The notes under the pieces: generated by a model | What the model saw: only the letters and a program-made list of their open reading frames with translations | Told to the model about the DNA's origin: nothing | Database searches by the model: none | Assembly (NCBI RefSeq): GCF_042676045.1 | Contig: NZ_JBHTJV010000025.1 | Span: forward strand, 186,001 to 250,000 | DNA from: Pseudahrensia aquimaris | Lineage (GTDB): Bacteria > Pseudomonadota > Alphaproteobacteria > Rhizobiales > Rhizobiaceae | Length of the DNA: 64,000 bases | Direction of reading: 5' to 3' | Shown: positions 42,663 through 50,965 of the stretch, one piece after another | Position numbering within the stretch: the stretch's first letter is position 1 | Layout: each line of letters starts with the position of its first letter | Program-made: the position numbers and the translations under genes

Positions 42663-43610
42663 ATGCTCAAAGAATATCAAAATATCTTCACCACGACGCA
42701 GGTGCATGCGGCCCCGCAAATGGGCATACCGACTGCACCAGGTGACGACCCACGCATCGGTACTGGCTCGATCCAGTATTGGGCAGGCAAGCTGGGCAAT
42801 GCGCAGATCGGGCCGATTTACCTCGGCACACTCGGTGTCATTTCCCTGCTCAGCGGCCTCATCGCGTTCAACCTTATCGGTCTGAACTTCTGGATGCAGG
42901 TTGGATGGGATCCGGTGCAGTTCTTGCGCCAGCTCTTCTGGCTGTCGCTTGACCCGCCTTCGCCGGAATACGGACTGACAGTTCTGCCGCCGCTTAAGGA
43001 AGGCGGGTGGTTCATGATCGTCGGCTTTTTCTTCACGGTGTCGGTCATGTCATGGTGGCTGCGGTCTTACCGCCGCGCCAAGTCGCTGGGCCTTGGGATG
43101 CACATTCCGATTGCCTTCGCGTCCGCCATCTGGCTGTTTCTGGTGCTGGGTTTCATTCGCCCGGTCCTGATGGGCTCATGGAGCCATGCGGTGCCTTACG
43201 GTGTGTTCTCGCACCTTGATTGGACGAACAACTTTTCGCTGATCTACGGCAATTTGTTCTACAACCCGTTCCACGCGCTTTCGATCGTGTTCCTGTATGG
43301 CTCGGCTCTGCTGTTTGCCATGCACGGCGCAACAATCCTGGCCGTTTCCCGCTACGGTGGCGAACGCGAGATCGAGCAGATCACAGACCGTGGTACGGCT
43401 TCTGAACGCGCCGCACTGTTCTGGCGCTGGACGATGGGCTTCAACGCTACGATGGAATCAATCCACCGTTGGGCATGGTGGTTCGCCATGCTGACCACGC
43501 TGACCGGCGGCATTGGCATCCTGCTCACGGGCACGGTTGTTGATGATTGGTCCGCTTGGGCAATCAAGCACGGTGTTCTGGCCGAAAGCGGTTCGAACTT
43601 GAACCCATAG
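42663..43610 (+). CDS. pufM: Photosynthetic reaction centre M subunit PufM
   Basis: A 315-residue, five-helix subunit. The start MLKEYQNIFTTTQVHA, the ligand stretch YGNLFYNPFHALSIVFLYGS, FAMHGATILAVSR and WTMGFNATMESIHRWAWW are diagnostic. It is the last puf gene: a strong terminator follows within 25 bases and no pufC (tetrahaem cytochrome) or pufX is present. Confidence 0.96.
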   Translation: MLKEYQNIFTTTQVHAAPQMGIPTAPGDDPRIGTGSIQYWAGKLGNAQIGPIYLGTLGVISLLSGLIAFNLIGLNFWMQVGWDPVQFLRQLFWLSLDPPSPEYGLTVLPPLKEGGWFMIVGFFFTVSVMSWWLRSYRRAKSLGLGMHIPIAFASAIWLFLVLGFIRPVLMGSWSHAVPYGVFSHLDWTNNFSLIYGNLFYNPFHALSIVFLYGSALLFAMHGATILAVSRYGGEREIEQITDRGTASERAALFWRWTMGFNATMESIHRWAWWFAMLTTLTGGIGILLTGTVVDDWSAWAIKHGVLAESGSNLNP

Positions 43611-43633
43611 GCCAATCCGATTGGTCTGAAATC

Positions 43634-43670
43634 AAAAGGGGCGGTCCGATGGACTGCCCCTTTTTCTTTT
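43634..43670 (+). terminator. Rho-independent terminator of the bchCXYZ-puf operon
   Basis: A stem of fourteen pairs (AAAAGGGGCGGTCC / GGACTGCCCCTTTT) with a GAT loop ends in a T-rich run. It lies 24 bases after pufM. Confidence 0.9.
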
Positions 43671-43710
43671 GGAATTTCCAATGTTGTGAAACCGGAAGCC
43701 GAGTAAGCGT

Positions 43711-44079
43711 CTAAGCAGAAGCTGCGGTTTCCGGTGGTCGGAAGAAGCGGTGGATGCGGATGGCCAGATTTATGGGGCCGCGATATGTGAGCTTGCGGCG
43801 GAAGAACGCTTCCTGGCCCGTGATGCGACCCATCACCATGTCCACATAGGTCTGTGCGGACATCTTCATGCTCATGGTGGGCGAGCCGTGCTGGCCGATC
43901 TTCAGAGTGCAGGCACCGTCTTTGATGATTGCATAGAAGTTTCGTGCTTCTTCGCCTGTGAGATTGAACTGCAACACCGCATCAACGCCGTCAGCGGCGT
44001 GCGGGTCAAAGCGTTCCGGCATGGCATCGATTATTTGTTGTATTGTTGGATCTTGCATCTGTTTGGCAGGTTGGTCCAT
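43711..44079 (-). CDS. SCP2-domain (sterol carrier-like) lipid-binding protein
   Basis: A 122-residue protein fitting the SCP2 fold: AVLQFNLTGEEARNFYAIIKD, CTLKIGQHGSPTMSMKM, and VDMVMGRITGQEAFF. Proteins of this type bind lipids or isoprenoids. Its place next to puf and opposite a membrane methyltransferase suggests a role with prenyl or pigment lipids, but no function is shown. The divergent promoter region carries two palindromes. Confidence 0.75.
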   Translation of the reverse strand: MDQPAKQMQDPTIQQIIDAMPERFDPHAADGVDAVLQFNLTGEEARNFYAIIKDGACTLKIGQHGSPTMSMKMSAQTYVDMVMGRITGQEAFFRRKLTYRGPINLAIRIHRFFRPPETAASA

Positions 44080-44139
44080 CGCTCAAAATTCATGTCTATT
44101 CCGCTTGCAAAACGGGTGACTTTATAAGTCCATATGTTA

Positions 44140-44164
44140 GCGTAAACGCATGTTAAAAAACATG
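44140..44164. promoter_or_regulatory. Adjacent palindromes in the SCP2/methyltransferase divergent promoter
   Basis: GCGT-AA-ACGC (44140-44149) is directly followed by CATGTT-AAAA-AACATG (44149-44164), both perfect inverted repeats. They do not fit TGT-N12-ACA. They look like a dimeric-regulator operator of unknown owner. Confidence 0.45.
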
Positions 44165-44265
44165 AAAAACTTGAAGTTGCTCTTAAATTCGACAAGCGAA
44201 AGTGAGACTTTTTCCATATCCATTCTGACGCGAGACGGGCGTGCTCTGTTGGGCCGAGTGGCGCC

Positions 44266-44886
44266 ATGATTGATGGAATTCGCCTCGGTCTTGGTTATGG
44301 GCTGATCTTTCTTCTACCGCTCGTGATCACCTTCTGGTCTGTCATTCATCTTGGTCACTCTCTTTGGAAAAAGCGTCCGATTTGGCAGGCTTACTCGGCC
44401 GCTTTGGTTGCACTAGCTTTCTGTGCGTTCGTTGTTAACGGCCTGCGCGTTTGGCTTCTTGGAACTGATCTTGGCGAGAGCCTCATTCTATTTGTGGCGG
44501 GAATGCTGATTTATCTGACATCATTGGTGATGGCACGATCTGTGCGGCGTCATTTAGCCTTTCGCACCTTTGCTGGAGTGCCTGAAATAAAGGGTGAGGC
44601 TCAAACGTTGATCACCAGTGGCCCGTTCTCGGCAGTTCGTCACCCTCGTTATCTGATGGTGATCGTTGGCGTTATCGGTTGGGCGTTTATGTCAAATTAC
44701 GCCGGCGTTTATGCGGTTTCGGTCGTGTCCATAGTGGCTCTGGTTGGTATCACACAGATGGAAGAACGAGAGCTGCAATTGCGTTTTGGTGACGCATATC
44801 GGGCTTATCAAGCAAATGTGCCAATGCTGCTGCCCAAGGCTAGCGCTTGGAGGCTGTTCTTCACAGACGAGACGACTTCTCCATAG
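44266..44886 (+). CDS. Membrane methyltransferase, isoprenylcysteine carboxyl methyltransferase-like
   Basis: A 206-residue protein with about five membrane helices and the ICMT/PEMT C-terminal signature: LITSGPFSAVRHPRYLMVIV, then QMEERELQLRFGDAYRAYQ. This pattern binds SAM at the membrane and methylates prenylated or lipid substrates. The substrate is unknown. It converges with idi, whose product makes isoprenoid units. Confidence 0.75.
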   Translation: MIDGIRLGLGYGLIFLLPLVITFWSVIHLGHSLWKKRPIWQAYSAALVALAFCAFVVNGLRVWLLGTDLGESLILFVAGMLIYLTSLVMARSVRRHLAFRTFAGVPEIKGEAQTLITSGPFSAVRHPRYLMVIVGVIGWAFMSNYAGVYAVSVVSIVALVGITQMEERELQLRFGDAYRAYQANVPMLLPKASAWRLFFTDETTSP

Positions 44887-44903
44887 GATAAACGCTCGTG
44901 TTG

Positions 44904-45521
44904 CTAAAAATCCAAGGCGGGGTAACGGTTTACATAGATGCGGAACCATGGCGTGAAATCTGCGGGGTTCAGTGCCATCTCCGTGCGTAATTCGTCGCCT
45001 GTCAACCATTTGGTCTCGTAGACTTCATCGGGATTAAGTTTTATTTCAAGCTTTGACCTGTCTGCCTCTGCACGGAACATGTGAACCCGTTCGCGTTCCC
45101 ACAGCCCACCGCCAACATCGGCCGAATATTCAACAATCAGGCGTTCATCGATGGGCAATTCGAAGCCAAGCTCTTCGCGCAAGCGGCGTTTTGCGGCGGT
45201 CTGGATATCCTCGTCCATGTGCGGATGGGTGCAGCAGGTGTTCGCCCACTGACCACCGCAATGGTATTTTTCAAACGCACGGCGTTGAATGAGCAGGCGA
45301 GGGCCATCAAACACAAAAACCGACAGTGCCACGTGGTGAAGGCCCTTGATATGAGCCTCAATCTTCTCGACCGGGTAGAGCGTATCGTCTGCAGCGATGC
45401 CTGGTATCATGATCGGAGGATCACTTGCGGGAATAGGCCATGCGCTTTGATCATCGTGTCCGTTAGCGTCTGCCGGGCCATCTTCCGCGTCCGGCGTCAG
45501 GAAGAGAACTTCATCCAACAT
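44904..45521 (-). CDS. idi: Isopentenyl-diphosphate delta-isomerase (type I, Nudix)
   Basis: A 205-residue enzyme converting IPP to DMAPP for carotenoids and the phytyl tail. It has the active-site Cys in WANTCCTHPHM, the Nudix-like RRLREELGFELP, and SVFVFDGPRLLIQRR. An unusual 60-residue acidic N-terminal extension (LTPDAEDGPADANGHDD) precedes the domain. It is the last gene of the minus-strand superoperon, five bases after hemA. Confidence 0.92.
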   Translation of the reverse strand: MLDEVLFLTPDAEDGPADANGHDDQSAWPIPASDPPIMIPGIAADDTLYPVEKIEAHIKGLHHVALSVFVFDGPRLLIQRRAFEKYHCGGQWANTCCTHPHMDEDIQTAAKRRLREELGFELPIDERLIVEYSADVGGGLWERERVHMFRAEADRSKLEIKLNPDEVYETKWLTGDELRTEMALNPADFTPWFRIYVNRYPALDF

Positions 45522-45525
45522 CGGA

Positions 45526-46740
45526 TCAGGCTACGGCGCGTGAGAGTGCGCATTGCGACCACAGCTCGGACAGCGCGCCAACGAGATGCTCGATGTCGGC
45601 TTGCGTATGCATTGGCGATGGTGTGATGCGCAGGCGCTCTGTGCCTTTGGGTACGGTAGGGTAGTTGATCGGCTGCACGTAAACGCCGTGGTTTTCCAGC
45701 AGAAGATCGGAGATGAATTTGCACTTTTTCGCATCGCCGACCATCACGGGCACGATGTGACTTTCGTTCATCATGTGCGGCACGCCGATCGCATCAAGGC
45801 GTTCGCGCAGCAAGGCCACGTTGCGGCGCTGACGCAGGCGCTCAATGTCGCTGGTCTTCAGATGGCGGATGGAAGCGCGGGCACCGGCGGCAAGTGCGGG
45901 TGGCAGGGCAGTTGAAAAGATGAAACCGGACGCGAAGGAGCGGACAAAATCAACCAGATTTGCGGACGCCGCGATGTAGCCACCCATGACGCCATAGGCT
46001 TTGCCAAGCGTGCCTTGTATGACTGTGACGCGATCCATCAAGCCTTCACGTTCAGCGATGCCGCCGCCGCGCGGGCCGTAGAGACCAACGGCGTGGACTT
46101 CATCGAGATACGACATCGCACCGTGTTTTTCACACACGTCAAGGATTTCAGCCATTGGGCAGATGTCACCATCCATCGAATAGACGGACTCAAACGCCAC
46201 GAGTTTTGGAACGTCGGGATCTGCCTGCGACAGCATCTGGTCAAGATGTTCGGGATCATTGTGACGCCACAGATGCTTTGGCGCACGCGAGTGACGGATG
46301 CCCTCAATCATCGAAGCGTGGTTGTCGCTATCAGAGAAAATTTCACAAGCGGGTATGCGTGAAGCCAAAGTGCCAAGAGCGGCCCAGTTGGCTACGTAGC
46401 CGGACGTAAGCATCAATGCTGCTTCTTTATTGTGGAGGTCGGCGAGCTCTTCTTCCAACAAAATGTGATAATGATTGGTGCCAGAAATGTTACGCGTGCC
46501 GCCTGCGCCTGCGCCGCATTTGTCGATCGCCTCTTTCATGGCGTCGATCGTTTTACGGTGCTGGCCCATGCCGAGATAGTCGTTGGAACACCAAACCGTG
46601 ACTTCGGACTCGCCGTCTTCGCCATAACGGGTGGCTTTGGGGAATTGGCCTTTGTGACGCTCCAGGTCAGCGAAAACACGGTAGTTTCCAGCTTCGCGGA
46701 GTTTGTCCAATTCGGCGGTAAAGAAGTTCTCGAAATCCAT
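45526..46740 (-). CDS. hemA: 5-aminolevulinate synthase HemA
   Basis: A 404-residue PLP enzyme making ALA from glycine and succinyl-CoA, the first step of all tetrapyrroles here. CSNDYLGMGQHRKTI, GTRNISGTNHYHILLE and the PLP lysine in QGTLGKAYGVMGGYIA are visible. The ATG at 46740 (MDFENFF) matches the family; ATGs at 46755 and 46761 would add a few residues. It lies in the puh-acsF operon, probably as a photosynthesis-dedicated copy. Confidence 0.94.
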   Translation of the reverse strand: MDFENFFTAELDKLREAGNYRVFADLERHKGQFPKATRYGEDGESEVTVWCSNDYLGMGQHRKTIDAMKEAIDKCGAGAGGTRNISGTNHYHILLEEELADLHNKEAALMLTSGYVANWAALGTLASRIPACEIFSDSDNHASMIEGIRHSRAPKHLWRHNDPEHLDQMLSQADPDVPKLVAFESVYSMDGDICPMAEILDVCEKHGAMSYLDEVHAVGLYGPRGGGIAEREGLMDRVTVIQGTLGKAYGVMGGYIAASANLVDFVRSFASGFIFSTALPPALAAGARASIRHLKTSDIERLRQRRNVALLRERLDAIGVPHMMNESHIVPVMVGDAKKCKFISDLLLENHGVYVQPINYPTVPKGTERLRITPSPMHTQADIEHLVGALSELWSQCALSRAVA

Positions 46741-46788
46741 GGTTTTCTTTTGCATCCCCATTTCGTGACCGCAAGCGGCCCCTCCGTG

Positions 46789-47580
46789 TTATTCTGCCGC
46801 TGTAGCCGCGGCTTTTTTGTCGTTTTCTTCGCTCATTGCCCAACCCCACAACGCGCTGTCGCGCATGGGCAGGACCATGAACAGGTGTTCCAGCACGGCT
46901 AAAGCCACCAACGTGGTGAGCATAACCAAGCCCACATGGGCGTCCGCGCTGATCTTTTCGTTCATCAGGCACCAAATCGCAGCCACCAGCAGAACGCTGT
47001 TTGTGACGATTGACGCCCAAAACACGGGGCCTATCCGATCGACCCTGAAATAGGTTTTCATATGGGCGAGACGATGCGGCATCATGTCGATGGAAAGTGT
47101 GGGTGCGCCAGAAAAAATTGTCAGCTTTGCTGAAAGGCGCATCAGCCATAGAAGGGCGAATGTGTAGAAGCCCATCATATTGCCGCTAACGTGATTGATC
47201 GCCCAAATGCCGATCAAAGCCGCCAACAGTGTAAATTCGTGGTGCATGATCGTTCGGAAGGCGAGGCGGAAGCGCTGGCGCTCGGAAGCGTCCGGAGGAC
47301 AATCGCCGAAGTGCGGGCCTGTAACCATGCCTGCAAGGAACGTGAACTCAATCCAGCCCCAAACGGCTAGCGCCGAGATGAAAGCGAGATAGGGCGACCA
47401 TGCGGCATCGCTGGTAGAAGCAACGATCAGACCTGCAAAGCCGAAGGCGCATGTAAGGGTAATGCCAAGCAGGCGAAAATGAAGTTGCTCCGTTCTTCCA
47501 TTGGCCAGCCAAAGCACTGCCCCGGTGGAAGACCACCAAAGCAGTGTGACAAAGGCCACTGGAAGAAGGGTATGCATCAT
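46789..47580 (-). CDS. puhE: Photosynthetic complex assembly protein PuhE (DUF3623)
   Basis: A 263-residue protein with about seven membrane helices, such as LLPVAFVTLLWWSSTG and LVMLTTLVALAVLEHLF. The charged stretch FGDCPPDASERQRFRLAF fits PuhE. It acts in reaction-centre and LH1 assembly. I chose ATG 47580, which follows GAGGGG and the acsF stop at 47597; the longer frame to 47703 lies in acsF. Confidence 0.9.
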   Translation of the reverse strand: MMHTLLPVAFVTLLWWSSTGAVLWLANGRTEQLHFRLLGITLTCAFGFAGLIVASTSDAAWSPYLAFISALAVWGWIEFTFLAGMVTGPHFGDCPPDASERQRFRLAFRTIMHHEFTLLAALIGIWAINHVSGNMMGFYTFALLWLMRLSAKLTIFSGAPTLSIDMMPHRLAHMKTYFRVDRIGPVFWASIVTNSVLLVAAIWCLMNEKISADAHVGLVMLTTLVALAVLEHLFMVLPMRDSALWGWAMSEENDKKAAATAAE

Positions 47581-47596
47581 CGCGCCGCTTGCCCCT

Positions 47597-48694
47597 CTAC
47601 CAGCTCGGAACCATGTGAGAGGTTTCGGGGATGACATTCTTCTTGGAAGGCATGAAGTACAATTGTGCGAACTGGACAACCGATGCTCCCAAAAGTTTGC
47701 CACGCTTCAACCTTGCTACCATTCCAGGCTTCCCGCGAACTTGATCCATATCAACGGAAATAGCGTTTAGCTTGCGCAGGATTTTCAGGAATTTCGGGTT
47801 GTCGATGTCGAGAACCAGTGGGAAGCACTGTTTTGAGATCTCGTTGGTGATTTCAAACACGCGCATGTCGTAGTCTTCGATGCCAATACCGAGAGCCTTG
47901 TGGAACTCCGGACGGGCGTGGTCACGCACATACATGGTGGCGTAGACCGCGCAGAGGAAGAACTTGATCCACAGCTTATTGTGACCAGAGAGCAGCTTGG
48001 GGTCTGAACGCATCAGCAACGAGAAAGCCTCGCCGTGGCTGAACTCGTCGTTGCACCATTCCTTGAACCACTTGAAAATCGGGTGGAAGCGCTTTTCAGG
48101 GTGCTTCTCGAGATGGCGGAAAATCGTGATGTAACGCGCATAGCCGATCTTCTCGGACAGATACGTTGCATAGAAGATGAATTTCGGGCGGAAGAAAGTG
48201 TATTTCTTGGCTTTCGTTAGGAAGCCAAGGTTTACGCCGATGCCGAAGTCTTTCAGCGAATCGTTGATGAAACCGGCATGGCGGGCCTCATCACGGCTCA
48301 TGCATGAAAACAGTGTCTTCAAGTCTTCGTTGGAACCGCGGCGCTTCATCTCCTTGTAGAGAACGCAGCCGGAGAATTCCGATGTGAGCGACGCCACCAA
48401 GAAGTCTACGAACTCGGCGCGTAGGGCAGGGTCGAGCGAATCCAGATCGATGTCGTCCCACGCCTCGTTGCGCTTGAAGTGGCCTTTGTTGGGGTCAGAT
48501 ACCATTGAGGCAATCAGCGTATCCCACTCTTCGCGGACGCCGGAAACATCGGTTTTGTCGAGCTTGTCGAAATCCGTTGTGTAAAAGCGTGGGTCGAGAA
48601 CGGTCTTGGAGGCCGCCGCCATTTGCGTGGTTTCGTTCTGTGAGGCCAGATCGATTGGCTTAGCGTTTGTCGGTTTGGGGGTATGGACGTTCAT
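47597..48694 (-). CDS. acsF: Mg-protoporphyrin IX monomethyl ester aerobic cyclase AcsF
   Basis: A 365-residue di-iron oxidase that uses oxygen to form the fifth ring. Iron ligands lie in SEFSGCVLYKEM, SRDEARHAGFIND and CNDEFSHGEAFS. GGAGGG precedes ATG 48694, which overlaps the previous gene's stop by four bases. The absence of the anaerobic counterpart bchE from this window fits an aerobic phototroph. Confidence 0.95.
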   Translation of the reverse strand: MNVHTPKPTNAKPIDLASQNETTQMAAASKTVLDPRFYTTDFDKLDKTDVSGVREEWDTLIASMVSDPNKGHFKRNEAWDDIDLDSLDPALRAEFVDFLVASLTSEFSGCVLYKEMKRRGSNEDLKTLFSCMSRDEARHAGFINDSLKDFGIGVNLGFLTKAKKYTFFRPKFIFYATYLSEKIGYARYITIFRHLEKHPEKRFHPIFKWFKEWCNDEFSHGEAFSLLMRSDPKLLSGHNKLWIKFFLCAVYATMYVRDHARPEFHKALGIGIEDYDMRVFEITNEISKQCFPLVLDIDNPKFLKILRKLNAISVDMDQVRGKPGMVARLKRGKLLGASVVQFAQLYFMPSKKNVIPETSHMVPSW

Positions 48695-48990
48695 AGCCGA
48701 CCCTCCGAAAACGAGAACTCGCACAACTCCATAAACTCGAAATCGCCAGTGGCGCGGGTCCAAAGGCGTTCGACTGCTGAGGCGCGGGTGATGGTTGCGC
48801 GGCGATCAAACTGCTCTTTGTGTCCATAGGGCACTTCGATTGGCTGGCCGTGGACGATCACTTCGTCGCCCGGATTGACGGTTGTGCCGTCATTGAAGCG
48901 TACATGCGCTTCCAGGCTCTCGAAGGTGTTTTCGATTTCGACTGTGCAGTCGACTTCCACCTTCTGTTTGGTAAATGGGTTCAGTGTCAT
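48691..48990 (-). CDS. Conserved-position small protein between puhC and acsF
   Basis: A 99-residue soluble protein: KVEVDCTVEIENTFESLEA, VNPGDEVIVHGQPIEVPYG, then RRATITRASAVERLWTRATG. The beta-rich pattern suggests a small barrel. It stands where puhD lies in other clusters, but I cannot confirm homology to PuhD. It overlaps acsF by four bases and nearly touches puhC, so it is certainly part of the operon. Confidence 0.7.
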   Translation of the reverse strand: MTLNPFTKQKVEVDCTVEIENTFESLEAHVRFNDGTTVNPGDEVIVHGQPIEVPYGHKEQFDRRATITRASAVERLWTRATGDFEFMELCEFSFSEGRL

Positions 48991-48991
48991 G

Positions 48992-49489
48992 TCAGGCTCC
49001 CTTTGCTGACGGGTGGGCGGAAGTGCGGACGGGCGCTTTGAGGAACCGGCCGAAGCTTTCCGTTGCTACCGATCCGAACGCGATGAGTTTGATAAACTCG
49101 CCGGTTTGCGGATCGAGAATAGAAAGGTGGTTTTGTGCGTTGCGCACCAAGCGATAAGGCTTGCCCAGCGGCACAGAGCGGGTGCGGCGGGCGTGGGTGA
49201 GGGCGCGCATGGAAATGCGGATGAATGCGCCTTCGCCCTTACCATAGGTGGCTAGTTTTTCGTTAGAGGCCGCATCGCGCACCACGATTGTGCCTGCCTC
49301 GCCGTCGCGGAAGATCAAATCGCGCTCTGCGACCGGTTGGCCGAGCTCTTTTGTAACCCGGCCACCGTCGGTGATCGCGGAACCAAGGACGATAGCCAAG
49401 GTAAACAGTACCACTCCAAGCGCACCATAAAGAGGGGCGCGGTGGATGCCGGTGATTTCTGCCGGTGGTGGTGCGGTTGGTTTGGCCAT
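48992..49489 (-). CDS. puhC: Photosynthetic complex assembly protein PuhC
   Basis: A 165-residue protein with one N-terminal membrane helix (APLYGALGVVLFTLAIVLGS) and a periplasmic domain with RDLIFRDGEAGTIVV, SMRALTHARR and LSILDPQTGEFIKLIAFG. These match PuhC, which is needed for LH1-reaction-centre reorganisation. It lies nine bases after puhB. Confidence 0.92.
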   Translation of the reverse strand: MAKPTAPPPAEITGIHRAPLYGALGVVLFTLAIVLGSAITDGGRVTKELGQPVAERDLIFRDGEAGTIVVRDAASNEKLATYGKGEGAFIRISMRALTHARRTRSVPLGKPYRLVRNAQNHLSILDPQTGEFIKLIAFGSVATESFGRFLKAPVRTSAHPSAKGA

Positions 49490-49498
49490 CTGACGTCC

Positions 49499-50179
49499 TT
49501 AGGCTCCTTTTGTTTCCAGCCCGCGCAAGGTGCGTTTGGCTGGTTTTGCTTTTTTGGCAGCGACGGCAGCCATTGCTGGCCGGCCTTCGATGCCGTGGGC
49601 TTCACGCAGTCCTGAAACGAGATGGGCTTTTGCCGTTTCAACATCGCCCAGCGCCCGAAAGGCGGGCTGCGGATTGGCCAATTTCCAAGGTCGCGCATGG
49701 GGCCAAAGAACGGGCCACGTGATCTTGGTATTTTCCGCCAGGGTCAGTGCGACCGTACCAGATTTTCCGCCGTGCGATACCACCGAAGCGGAAGATATTT
49801 GGCTAAACGGCAGGTTGAATGTGATCGGCAATGCCATTCCGATACGCATCACCACACGCTTGTTTGTGATGGTGTAGACCGTAGACCGTGCGATCCATGT
49901 GGAGATCCCGAAAAGGATCGCCAAAACCACCGCACCAAGAACGAAGGCGGTGAAAACGGAGCCTGCGATATCGTACATCGCTCTTCCGTCGTAAATGCCA
50001 GTTGCCAAGCGCCAGCCAGCAAGGCCAACGAAGTAGGCGATGAGCCAATTGCCCTTAAAGACGGTGCGAAAGGTTGTGGCGCGGTCCGGTGCGCCCTGCC
50101 AGACGATGTGTTCACCTTCTGGCAGGTTTGCAGGAAGACCGAGAACCGGTTCGGTCTGGAAGTCGTCGTGATGGCTCAC
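49499..50179 (-). CDS. puhB: Reaction-centre assembly protein PuhB
   Basis: A 226-residue membrane protein with a PH-like domain: LPEGEHIVWQGAPD, helices near WLIAYFVGLAGWRL and FVLGAVVLAILFGIS, then STVYTITNKRVVMRIGMAL. The start is GTG 50179, overlapping the puhA stop as GTGA; the frame upstream to 50449 is inside puhA and is spurious. A Lys/Ala-rich tail ends the protein. Confidence 0.92.
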   Translation of the reverse strand: MSHHDDFQTEPVLGLPANLPEGEHIVWQGAPDRATTFRTVFKGNWLIAYFVGLAGWRLATGIYDGRAMYDIAGSVFTAFVLGAVVLAILFGISTWIARSTVYTITNKRVVMRIGMALPITFNLPFSQISSASVVSHGGKSGTVALTLAENTKITWPVLWPHARPWKLANPQPAFRALGDVETAKAHLVSGLREAHGIEGRPAMAAVAAKKAKPAKRTLRGLETKGA

Positions 50180-50949
50180 AGCAGCGGCTCCGCACGTCCC
50201 GGCATGGCGTAAAGACCACCGCCGCCGAAATAGCCCATGATTTTCTCTTCTTCGAGCATGGTGATTTCGGTTTTCGACTTGGTGCGCGGAACATCGCTCC
50301 AATGGTCTTTTGTGAGGTTGTGGACGTAATATTCGCGCCCGCCGCCGCGTGCGCTGCGCTGGACAGCGAAGTGCAGCGGGATCAGACGGTTGTTGCGGCC
50401 GAACTTCATTTCCAGATAGCGAATATAGCTCTCTGTCTGGTCCACCCACACATCAACGATTTGACCAGCGATTTCCCCATCCGGGCCAACAACGTTTAGG
50501 CCGCGTGGGTCGACATCGTTCTCGGAGATGTGAAAATCGGTGGCGACAGCAAGCGGCTGGATTTTCGCCGTGCCGTGCGGGGTCATGTCAGGATGATCGG
50601 GACGCTCTGCCCAGGCAGCCGGGCCGACGCCGTCTTTCATCGCATTGCCTGTTGGGATCAGCGGCGAACCGGAAGTTGCGCTCGCCCGCCTGGCCTTGAT
50701 GGGGCGCGTGTCGCGGTTTTCCATGTTTGGATAGGTACGTTCGCCCATGCCGTGAGGCAGCTTGAAGGTTTTTGGTGACGGCAGTTGCAACCACGGATCA
50801 GGGTTGTAAGCGCCCGTTACGTCATCTTCGAGGGGATAGCCCTCGCGGCGGCTTTCAGCCTGTAGATACCAGATCAAGCCTGCGAAAAAGACCCAGAATG
50901 CATAAAGCACCATTTGGGCAACATCTATGTAGCCAGTAATTTCAACCAT
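50176..50949 (-). CDS. puhA: Photosynthetic reaction centre H subunit PuhA
   Basis: A 257-residue H subunit with one N-terminal helix (VAQMVLYAFWVFFAGLIWYL) followed by SRREGYPLEDD and a cytoplasmic PRC-barrel part (LNVVGPDGEIAGQIVDVWVD). It caps the L/M core. TTGGAGAAG precedes ATG 50949. The longer frame upstream lies in lhaA. Confidence 0.95.
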   Translation of the reverse strand: MVEITGYIDVAQMVLYAFWVFFAGLIWYLQAESRREGYPLEDDVTGAYNPDPWLQLPSPKTFKLPHGMGERTYPNMENRDTRPIKARRASATSGSPLIPTGNAMKDGVGPAAWAERPDHPDMTPHGTAKIQPLAVATDFHISENDVDPRGLNVVGPDGEIAGQIVDVWVDQTESYIRYLEMKFGRNNRLIPLHFAVQRSARGGGREYYVHNLTKDHWSDVPRTKSKTEITMLEEEKIMGYFGGGGLYAMPGRAEPLL

Positions 50950-50965
50950 TAGTCTTCTCCAAGTT

